Shown piece by piece: positions 56,810-64,000 of a stretch of DNA of 64,000 nucleotides. Under the pieces are notes generated by a model that ran no database searches, was not told where the DNA came from, and saw only the letters and a list, made by a program, of their open reading frames with translations. The first letter of the stretch is position 1. Each line of letters opens with the position of its first letter. The translations under genes were made by a program, and so were the position numbers. The stretch spans positions 88,182 to 152,181 of the forward strand of contig JAKPQM010000023.1 of NCBI GenBank assembly GCA_029546925.1. The letters are read 5' to 3'. This DNA is from Actinomycetes bacterium. GTDB taxonomy: Bacteria; Actinomycetota; Coriobacteriia; Coriobacteriales; Atopobiaceae.

Positions 56810-57598
56810 CTAGAATGCGACCGCATCCCCTGCGGCGAGATAGCCGAGACGCTCGCCCATGAGCTCCTTCAGCCGCTTGTACTGCTCCGTGCCTGTGCAA
56901 TGGCAGGTCAGATAGTATGCGGGGTGGGAGAGCAACTCGCGGGCGACCGCCTCGATGCGCGGATCGTCCGCAGGGGTGCGCATGAGGTGGAAACCGCCGA
57001 TGACGTGCGTTAGGCCCTCGTCTGCGCTCCAGCGCATGATATTGGCGATGCCGCGATGCGAGCAGCCGCTCACGAGCATGCGGATCGGTCCTTCCTCGAC
57101 GATGAGGTACTGCTCGTGGAGGAACTGCTCGGGTATGCGGCCAGAGCCGGCATCCTCCTCAAGGCCATCCGAATCGATGGGGATCACAGGTTCGCGATCC
57201 GCATAGGAGATGATCGTGAAGCCTCCACCTAGATCCTCCCGATCGCCCGCCTTGATGATGCGGTGGCATTCCCGCAGCTCGGGTGTCACGCCGATGTACT
57301 TCTCGCCATGGAAGTGGGGAAGGTCGTAGCCCGCATGCACGTAGAGGGGAGCGGTCGCATTGCGCCCGAAGAAGGCGGGGAAGCCGTTCGCGTGGTCGTA
57401 GTGTCCGTGCGAGAGGATCGCCGTATCGACGGATGCGAGATCGATCTCGAGCCTTGCCGCATTGACGAAGGCACCCCCGCTCTGGCCCGCATCGAAGAGC
57501 GCAACGCGACCGTTCGCCTCTATGAGAAGGCTCAGGCCGTGCTCGGCGAGGCACCCCTCGTGGGCAGTCGTGTTCTCGATCAGTGCGGTGATCCTCAT
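56810..57598 (-). CDS. MBL-fold metallo-hydrolase
   Basis: A 262-residue metallo-beta-lactamase-fold protein with the metal motif HGHYDH at 64-69, a later SGCSHRGIANI near 175-185 and a final VIGGFHL near 198-204. The closest described relatives are the dihydropterin-aminobenzene-phosphate synthase-like hydrolases of methanogens and their bacterial homologues, whose bacterial substrates are unknown. Cys and His residues in YYLTCHCTGTEQ near 230-240 are typical of this branch. A single gene on the minus strand, starting at an ATG with GGGAGC upstream. Confidence 0.85.
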   Translation of the reverse strand: MRITALIENTTAHEGCLAEHGLSLLIEANGRVALFDAGQSGGAFVNAARLEIDLASVDTAILSHGHYDHANGFPAFFGRNATAPLYVHAGYDLPHFHGEKYIGVTPELRECHRIIKAGDREDLGGGFTIISYADREPVIPIDSDGLEEDAGSGRIPEQFLHEQYLIVEEGPIRMLVSGCSHRGIANIMRWSADEGLTHVIGGFHLMRTPADDPRIEAVARELLSHPAYYLTCHCTGTEQYKRLKELMGERLGYLAAGDAVAF

Positions 57599-57831
57599 GG
57601 GAGCTCCCTCTAGGTGCGGATGCTCCTATGGTAGCGCGTAAACGGATCATCGGCCCAAGAACAGCTTCGGGATCTACCCTGCAAAGCACGGGAAAGCGAG
57701 CCTTCTCCGGTAACGATTCGGTGACAAATGCCCACTGATGCAGGGCTTAGAAATACAGTTAACCAATTACATAGGGCCGCGCGGCTGCACGAGTTCGAGG
57801 AACATCGGGATTTTGAAAGGCTGGAAGACCC

Positions 57832-59250
57832 ATGGACGGCATCCGAATCAGCGACATCACCATGAAGCAGATCGCGAAGAGCGGCGATGCAGCCCTTTCG
57901 TTCAAGGGCAAGCTCGAGATCTCCAAATTGCTCGACAAGCTCGGCGTGTCCGTCATCGAGCTCGAGGGCTTGAGCTCCGCACGTTCAGATGCCCTTCGCG
58001 TGAAGTCCATCGCATCTGCCGTGAAGGACAGCGTGCTGGCCGTGCCGGTCGATCTGAGCGTCGAGAGCGTCGGGGAAACATGGGACGCGCTCAAGGACGC
58101 ACGCTATCCCCGCCTCCAAGTGACGGCTCCGGTGAGCACGGTGCAGATGGAGTATCTCTCCCGCAAGAAGCCCGATGACATGCTCGCCTGCATCGAGACC
58201 GTCGTGGCTGCCTGTGCGGAGCGCACGCCCGATGTGGAGTTCATCGCCGAGGACGCGACCCGCAGCGACCCCGCCTTTCTGAGGACCGCCATCGAGACCG
58301 CCCTTGCCGCCGGCGCTACCACCGTCACGATCTGCGATGCGGCAGGCACCATGCTCGGCGACGAGTTCGCCGCGTTCTTGGCATCGCTCTACAAGGACAT
58401 CCCGGCCCTCTCCGACGTTGCCGTGGGCGTCTCCGTTGCCGATACCATGGCCATGGCAGATGCCTGCGAGATCGCCGCCCTGCAGGCAGGCGCCCGCGAG
58501 GTGAAGGTCTGCGCCGTCGGCGGCAACACCGCCTCGCTCGCCACCATCGCGGCGGTCATCTCCGCCCGCGGGGAGCTCTTCGAGGGTGGATGCGGCCTGC
58601 ACATGGTGGAGCTCCGCCGCATCGTGAGCCAGATCGACTGGCTCTGCAGCACGCGTAGGAACAAGACGTCCCCGTTCGACGATGGCGTGCAGGATACGGC
58701 ACCCGATCTGGCGCTTTCCTTCGGCGATGGCGTGTCGGAGGTGCTCAAGGCCGCACGCGAGATGGGTTACGAGCTCAACAGCGAGGATGGCCAAGCCGTG
58801 TGGGAGGCCGTCCAGGACGTCTTGAAGCACAAGGAGCGGGTCGGTGCCCGCGAGCTCGATGCCATCATCGCATCGGTGGCGCTCCAGGTTCCCCCCACCT
58901 ATCAGGTGGAGAGCTATGTCATCAACACCGGCAACGACATCTCCGCCATGGCGCACCTCAAGATCAGCCATCACGGCGAGGTCTCCGAGGGCGTGTCCTT
59001 GGGCGATGGCCCCATCGACGCGGCGTTTCTCGCCATCGAGCAGATCACGCACCATCATTACGAGCTCGATGACTTCCAGATCCGCGCCGTCACCGAAGGC
59101 CATGAGGCCATGGGCGAGACGGTTGTCCGCCTGCTCTCGAACGGAAAGCTCTACTCGGGACGCGGTATCTCCATGGATATCGTGGGTTCCAGCATCCAAG
59201 CCTATGTGAACGCATTGAACAAGATCGCATACGAGGAGGCCGAGTCATGA
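57832..59250 (+). CDS. Isopropylmalate-synthase-like protein with altered metal site
   Basis: A 472-residue protein: HMGL-like TIM barrel (about 1-270) and a C-terminal LeuA dimer/regulatory domain (about 340-472, with VSLGDGPIDAAFLAIEQI). The usual N-terminal signature DTTLRDGEQ is replaced by SDITMKQIAKS, so the catalytic Arg and metal-binding Asp are Lys and Gln. The later H-x-H metal motif of SVHCHNDLG is replaced by VGVSVADTMAMA. ECF-like EDATRSD and DAAGTMLGDE segments remain. It therefore probably does not perform the normal acetyl-CoA condensation. It overlaps the next gene by 4 bp. What it binds is unknown. Confidence 0.8.
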   Translation: MDGIRISDITMKQIAKSGDAALSFKGKLEISKLLDKLGVSVIELEGLSSARSDALRVKSIASAVKDSVLAVPVDLSVESVGETWDALKDARYPRLQVTAPVSTVQMEYLSRKKPDDMLACIETVVAACAERTPDVEFIAEDATRSDPAFLRTAIETALAAGATTVTICDAAGTMLGDEFAAFLASLYKDIPALSDVAVGVSVADTMAMADACEIAALQAGAREVKVCAVGGNTASLATIAAVISARGELFEGGCGLHMVELRRIVSQIDWLCSTRRNKTSPFDDGVQDTAPDLALSFGDGVSEVLKAAREMGYELNSEDGQAVWEAVQDVLKHKERVGARELDAIIASVALQVPPTYQVESYVINTGNDISAMAHLKISHHGEVSEGVSLGDGPIDAAFLAIEQITHHHYELDDFQIRAVTEGHEAMGETVVRLLSNGKLYSGRGISMDIVGSSIQAYVNALNKIAYEEAES

Positions 59251-61721
59251 GGCTTTCGTTCTCCACACGCGGCTGGCAGCACCTGAGCTGGGAGGAGGCG
59301 CTCGAGGCGGCTTCGGATGCCGATCTCGAGGGCGTCGAGGTCTACGACCTCTACAAGCGCGATGACCTCATCCAGCGCGGCGGCCCCTTCGACCGCTACA
59401 ATCTCGTGGCCACGGCGCGCAAGCTGCGCGAGCGCGGCCTGCGCATCCCGTGCCTCGACAGCTCCTGCGACCTTTCGGACGCGGGGAGCGTCGAACGCCT
59501 GCGTGCGCTGGTCGACACGGCGCGTGCGATGCAGATCCCCTGCGTGGCCGCTCCCGTCTACGTTGATGACGAGGAGAAGATCCGCGAGCATCTCCGGATG
59601 TTGCTCTCTCATGCCGAAACCTCGGGCGTGTCGGTCCTCATCAGGACCACCGGCATCTATTCCGATACCGGACGCCTGCGCGCGCTCATGGACGACTTCG
59701 CAAGCGATTACCTCGCGGTGCTCTGGGAGATCCACCACCCGTACCGCGATCACGGCGAGGATGCCGATACCACCATCAAGAACCTGGGCGCCTACGTGCG
59801 CCATGTCCACCTGCGCGATTCCGACGATCAGGGCGATTACAACATCATCGGAGAGGGCACCCTTCCCATCCCCGAGATGGTGCAGGCCCTGGCATCCATC
59901 GACTACGACGGCTTCGTCTCGCTCGAGTGGAAGCCCCAATGGCTGGAGGGCATGGACGACCACGATATCATCCTCCCCCATTACGAGAACTACATGAGCC
60001 GCTACGGGCAGACCCGCGGCAAGAAGAAGCGCCTCTATCCCAACCACGACGGCACCGGCGAATATGTGTGGAAGAAGGACGAGCTCATCGACCTGACCTT
60101 CTCGCAGGTGCTCGACCGTGTGGTCGAGGAGTTCCCCGATCAGTACGCCTTCAAGTACACCACCCTCGACTACACCCGCACCTACGAGGAATTCCGCGAG
60201 GATGTGGACGCCTTCGCACGCGCCCTGGTATCGCTCGGCGTGCGTCCGGGAGCCAAGGTGGCCATCTGGGCCACCAATGTTCCCGCTTGGTACATCACCT
60301 TCTGGGCGACGGTGAAGATCGGCGCCGTGCTCGTGACGGTCAACACCGCCTACAAGATCCATGAGGCCGAATACCTGCTGCGCCAGTCCGATACCCATAC
60401 CCTGGTGATGATCGATTCGGCCTTGGATTCGAACTACCGCCAGATCATCAACGAGCTCTGCCCCGAGATTGCGGCCCACGACAAGACGACGCCGCTGCAC
60501 TGCAGGCGGCTGCCGTTTCTGCGCAACGTGATCACCGTCGATTTCAGCATGCCCGGCTGCCTCACCTTCGAGGAGGTCATGGCCCGCTCCGATATGGTGC
60601 CCCAAGATGTGATCTTGGGCATGGCCTCCCGGGTCCGCCCCGACGATGTGTGCAACATGCAGTACACCTCCGGCACCACGGGCTTCCCGAAAGGCGTCAT
60701 GCTCACCCACTACAACGTGGTCAACAACGGCAAGTGCATCGGCGACCGCATGGGGCTGTCCACCGCCGACCGCATGATGATCCAGGTGCCCATGTTCCAC
60801 TGCTTCGGCATGGTGCTCTCGATGACCTCGTCCATGACCCACGGCTCCACGCTCTGCCCCATACCGTACTTCTCGGCGAAGTCGTCGCTCGCCTGTATCC
60901 AGCAGGAGAAGATAACCTGCTTCAACGGCGTCCCCACCATGTTCATCGCCATGTTCAACCATCCGGATTATCGCAAGACCGACTTCTCGTACATGCGCAC
61001 CGGTATCATGGCCGGTTCCGGCTGTCCGCCCGAGCTCATGCGCCGCGCCACGCGCCCCGATGAGATGAACATGCGGGGCATCGTGAGCGTCTACGGCCAG
61101 ACCGAGTCGGCTCCCGGCAGCACCATGAGCGCTTGGGAAGATCCGATCGATCTGCGCTGCGATACCGTGGGCTACAACTTCTCCCACGTGGAGTGCAAGA
61201 TCATCGATGCCGAGTCGGGCCGCGAGCTTGCGGATGGCGAGAACGGCGAGTTCTGCTCCCGGGGCTACAACACCATGAAGGGCTATTACAAGATGCCCAA
61301 GGCAACCAAGGAGACCGTCGATGCAGATGGCTGGCTCCACTCAGGCGATCTTGCCTGCCGCGACGAGCAGGGCAACTACCGCATCACGGGTCGCCTGAAG
61401 GACATGATCATCCGCGGGGGGGAGAACATCTACCCCCGGGAGATCGAGGAGTTCATCTACACCCATCCCAAGGTACAGGATGCCCAGGTCATCGGCGTGC
61501 AGGATAAGAAATACGGGGAAGAGGTGTATGCCTGCATCGTGCTCAAGGAGGGGGAGAGCATGACGGAGGATGAGATGCGCTCCTATATCAAGGACCACAT
61601 GGCCCGGCACAAGGTGCCCCGCTACATCGAGTTCGTGGAGAGCTTCCCCATGAACGCGGCGGGCAAGGTGCTCAAGTACAAGATGCGCGAGGAGGCTGCC
61701 AGAAAACTCGGTCTTGCGTAA
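59247..61721 (+). CDS. Sugar-isomerase-like TIM barrel fused to acyl-CoA ligase
   Basis: An 824-residue fusion. Residues 1 to about 255 are an AP-endonuclease-2/xylose-isomerase-like barrel (FSTRGWQHLSWEEALEAA, LWEIHHPYRDHGED, RHVHLRDSDD, SLEWKPQWLEG), with the metal-site His and Glu of hydroxypyruvate-isomerase relatives visible. Residues about 270-824 are an ANL-family adenylating enzyme: YTSGTTGFPKGVML near 471-484, YGQTESAPG near 617, TGRLKDMIIRGGENIYPREI near 713-732, and the acyl-CoA-ligase lysine in MNAAGKVLKYKM near the end. It couples an isomerase or epimerase to CoA activation of an acid. The start overlaps the HMGL-like gene. Confidence 0.87.
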   Translation: MRLSFSTRGWQHLSWEEALEAASDADLEGVEVYDLYKRDDLIQRGGPFDRYNLVATARKLRERGLRIPCLDSSCDLSDAGSVERLRALVDTARAMQIPCVAAPVYVDDEEKIREHLRMLLSHAETSGVSVLIRTTGIYSDTGRLRALMDDFASDYLAVLWEIHHPYRDHGEDADTTIKNLGAYVRHVHLRDSDDQGDYNIIGEGTLPIPEMVQALASIDYDGFVSLEWKPQWLEGMDDHDIILPHYENYMSRYGQTRGKKKRLYPNHDGTGEYVWKKDELIDLTFSQVLDRVVEEFPDQYAFKYTTLDYTRTYEEFREDVDAFARALVSLGVRPGAKVAIWATNVPAWYITFWATVKIGAVLVTVNTAYKIHEAEYLLRQSDTHTLVMIDSALDSNYRQIINELCPEIAAHDKTTPLHCRRLPFLRNVITVDFSMPGCLTFEEVMARSDMVPQDVILGMASRVRPDDVCNMQYTSGTTGFPKGVMLTHYNVVNNGKCIGDRMGLSTADRMMIQVPMFHCFGMVLSMTSSMTHGSTLCPIPYFSAKSSLACIQQEKITCFNGVPTMFIAMFNHPDYRKTDFSYMRTGIMAGSGCPPELMRRATRPDEMNMRGIVSVYGQTESAPGSTMSAWEDPIDLRCDTVGYNFSHVECKIIDAESGRELADGENGEFCSRGYNTMKGYYKMPKATKETVDADGWLHSGDLACRDEQGNYRITGRLKDMIIRGGENIYPREIEEFIYTHPKVQDAQVIGVQDKKYGEEVYACIVLKEGESMTEDEMRSYIKDHMARHKVPRYIEFVESFPMNAAGKVLKYKMREEAARKLGLA

Positions 61722-61886
61722 GAAGTTCGTTTCATGTGCTGCATGTTGTACGGATCTCTTCTCGACGTATCGGCAAAGATTGAGCTGGTAATCTAGAAGT
61801 TCATGCTGTTTTTGGCAGCTGTATTGCAGGCAAGCGCCCCGTCCGCCGCCCACCGGCTTCGGACGGATTCGATAGAAGGAGAGGGA

Positions 61887-64000
61887 ATGCAGGTTCAGAC
61901 GACATCTTCCAACCAGCTTATGGATGTGGCGCTCCGCATCCGCGAACTGAGAGAGATCATGGGCTATTCCGTGGAGGAGATGGCCCAGCTCACCGATATC
62001 ACGGGGGATCAGTATCTGGAGTACGAGAAGGGGGCGATGGATCTTCCCTTCACCTTCCTGCACAAGTGCGCCCGCGTCCTCGGCGTCGAGCTGATCCAGC
62101 TCTTGGAAGGCCGCAGCCCCAGGCTCTCAACCTACACCGTCACCCGCAAGGACAACGGTCTCGTGACCGCCCGCGAGGACGGCATCACGATCCAGAACAT
62201 GGCCGCGCTCTTCCGCAACAAGATCGCCACGCCCTACTGGGTCACCTACACCTACTCCGAGGAGCTCCAGAACCAGCCTATCCACACCACCAGCCACGGT
62301 GGTCAGGAATTCGATCTGGTGGTCAGCGGTGCCATGAAGATCCGGGTGGGGAACCACACGGAGATCCTGCACGAGGGCGACAGCATCTTCTACGACAGCT
62401 CCACCCCGCACGGTATGATCGCCATCGACGGCAGGAACTGCGTGTTCCTCGCCATGATCATGGCGGCGGATGAGAGCGAGCAGAAGCCCGGCATCCTCAC
62501 TTCCGCAGTTCAGGGCAGTGCGCCGGAGCCCCTTCTCGCCCGCAAGTTCATCCAGGTCGAAGAAGACGGGAACCATACGCTCACATCCCTCTCCTTCGTC
62601 AACGACGACAGCTTCAACTTCGCGTTCGATATCGTTGACGAGCTCGGGCGGAAACGCCCGGAGAAGCTGGCCATGATCCATGTGGCCGATGATATGACCG
62701 AGCGCCGCTTCACCTTCAAGGACATCAAAGACGCCTCGTCCCAGGCTGCCAACTACTTCACCTCGCTCGGCATCCGCCGGGGGGATCGCGTGATGCTGGT
62801 GCTCAAGCGCCATTATCAGTTCTGGTTCGCCGTCCTCGGCCTGCATAAGATCGGCGCCATCGCCATCCCCGCCACGGCCCAGCTCCTCGAGCACGATTTC
62901 GCCTACCGTTTCAAGGCGGCGGGCGTGAGTGCGATCATCTGCACCGCCGACGACGATACCGCCCATCAGGCTGAGTTGGGGGAGAGCGGTGCAAAGGTGC
63001 ATCTCACCAGGATCATGGTGGGCGGCAGCCGCCCCGGCTGGCACGATTTCGATGCCGAGTACAGCCTCTTCACGAGACGCTACCGTCGCAAGGCCGATTC
63101 TCCCTGCGGCGACGACCCCATGCTGATGTTCTTCACCTCCGGCACCACCGGCTATCCCAAGATCGCGCTGCACAGCTACAAATACGCTCTGGGCCATTAC
63201 GTCACCGCGAAATACTGGCATCTGGTCGAGAGCGATGGCCTGCACTTCACCATCTCCGAGACGGGTTGGGGCAAGGCGCTCTGGGGCAAGCTCTACGGGC
63301 AGTGGCTCTGCGAGGGCGCGGTCTTCGTCTACGACTTCGACCGCTTCAGCGCCGAGAAGATCCTGCCCCTGTTCAAGAAGTACAACATCACGACCTTCTG
63401 CGCGCCCCCCACGATATACCGTATGCTCATCAAACAGGATCTCGGCAGATTCGACCTCAGCAGCATCCGCCACGCCACCACGGCAGGCGAGGCGTTGAAC
63501 CCGGAGGTGTTCCATCAGTTCGAGAAGGCCACGGGCCTGCGCGTTGCCGAGGGCTTCGGCCAGACGGAGACCACGCTGACCATCGCCAACCTGGGCGGCC
63601 AACCCATCAAGCCCGGTTCCATGGGCAAGCCCACCCCGGGCTACGAGGTGGATATCCTCGATGCCGATGGCAACAGCGTCGAGGACGGCGTCAACGGAGA
63701 GATCGCCATCAAAGCGGATGGGAACGGCCTGAGCCCGCGCGGCTTGTTCTTGGGATACTACCGGGACGAGGATAAGACCCGTGTCGTGTGGCATGACGGC
63801 TACTACCACACCGGCGATGTGGCTTGGCGCGACGAGGACGGCTTCTTCTGGTTCGTGGGTCGCGCGGACGACGTCATCAAGTCCTCCGGCTATCGCATCG
63901 GGCCCTTCGAGATAGAGAACGTCATCATGGAGCTCCCGTACGTGCTCGAATGCGGCGTCTCCGCTGCTCCCGATGAGATGCGCGGCCAGGTTGTCAAAGC
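61887..64000 (+). CDS. HTH-cupin-acyl-CoA ligase fusion (3' end outside window)
   Basis: Begins at an ATG with AAGGAGAGGG upstream and stays open to the window end (704 codons). Residues about 12-75 are an XRE helix-turn-helix (LRIRELREIMGYSVEEMAQL then TDITGDQYLEYEKG). About 105-195 form a cupin (HTTSHGGQEFDLVVSGAMKI, DSIFYDSSTPHGMIA). From about 215 comes an ANL acyl-CoA synthetase (FFTSGTTGYPKIALHSYK near 414-431, EGFGQTETTLT near 551-561, GRADDVIKSSGYRIGPFEIE near 658-677). XRE-cupin proteins are normally small-molecule-sensing repressors, so this may be a ligase that also senses its substrate or controls its own cluster. It lies 165 bp after the previous gene. Confidence 0.88.
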   Translation, partial: MQVQTTSSNQLMDVALRIRELREIMGYSVEEMAQLTDITGDQYLEYEKGAMDLPFTFLHKCARVLGVELIQLLEGRSPRLSTYTVTRKDNGLVTAREDGITIQNMAALFRNKIATPYWVTYTYSEELQNQPIHTTSHGGQEFDLVVSGAMKIRVGNHTEILHEGDSIFYDSSTPHGMIAIDGRNCVFLAMIMAADESEQKPGILTSAVQGSAPEPLLARKFIQVEEDGNHTLTSLSFVNDDSFNFAFDIVDELGRKRPEKLAMIHVADDMTERRFTFKDIKDASSQAANYFTSLGIRRGDRVMLVLKRHYQFWFAVLGLHKIGAIAIPATAQLLEHDFAYRFKAAGVSAIICTADDDTAHQAELGESGAKVHLTRIMVGGSRPGWHDFDAEYSLFTRRYRRKADSPCGDDPMLMFFTSGTTGYPKIALHSYKYALGHYVTAKYWHLVESDGLHFTISETGWGKALWGKLYGQWLCEGAVFVYDFDRFSAEKILPLFKKYNITTFCAPPTIYRMLIKQDLGRFDLSSIRHATTAGEALNPEVFHQFEKATGLRVAEGFGQTETTLTIANLGGQPIKPGSMGKPTPGYEVDILDADGNSVEDGVNGEIAIKADGNGLSPRGLFLGYYRDEDKTRVVWHDGYYHTGDVAWRDEDGFFWFVGRADDVIKSSGYRIGPFEIENVIMELPYVLECGVSAAPDEMRGQVVK

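Overview
The window is GC-rich, gene-dense bacterial chromosome. The housekeeping genes look actinobacterial. The mix of a lactose PTS with the tagatose-6-phosphate branch, oleate hydratase, a TrpB2-type tryptophan synthase and LytTR/DUF3021 genes points to a gut Coriobacteriia member of the Collinsella/Olsenella type. That assignment is inference: there is no rRNA gene here, and I saw no tRNA gene.

Layout. 1-4.8 kb: end of an adenosine deaminase gene, a HelD-type helicase, a long inverted repeat, a Cof-type phosphatase, and an ECF sigma factor with a probable membrane anti-sigma partner. 4.8-11.4 kb: complete F-type ATP synthase operon on the minus strand (atpI-B-E-F-H-A-G-D-C), whose c subunit has two membrane carboxylates. 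11.5-18.3 kb: TrpB2 behind an attenuator-like leader, then a PyrR-type attenuator, carA, carB and guaA. Both CarA and GuaA lack their glutaminase domain.

18.3-39.7 kb is an accessory island. It holds an ApeA-like HEPN protein, a Fic protein, and a minus-strand operon of three DNA methyltransferases plus a large SMC-like ATPase. It also holds two intact AAA/DUF4143 ATPases and fragments of two more. Wreckage of a prophage head module (terminase, portal, a small head gene, capsid) lies on the minus strand in normal phage order, and the methyltransferase/ATPase operon sits between the portal and capsid remnants.

39.7-45.8 kb: divergent lactose genes, lacF-lacE-lacG on minus and lacR-lacA-lacB on plus, with repeated TGTTCG/CGAACA half-sites between them. 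45.8-54.7 kb: a mosaic of oleate hydratase with a TetR regulator, an Abi_2 HEPN protein, DUF3021 + LytTR, an AT-richer AbrB + glycosyltransferase pair, and a TPR membrane protein with a tandem 12-residue repeat. 54.9-57.6 kb: peroxiredoxin, a split chromate transporter and an MBL-fold hydrolase.

57.8 kb to the end is a plus-strand cluster. It encodes an isopropylmalate-synthase-like protein that has lost the usual metal-site residues, a sugar-isomerase/acyl-CoA-ligase fusion, and an HTH-cupin-acyl-CoA-ligase fusion cut by the window edge. With the methyltransferase/ATPase operon and the amidase-less CarA/GuaA pair, this cluster is the best candidate for undescribed biology. All boundaries and families are read by eye from sequence; no database search was run.
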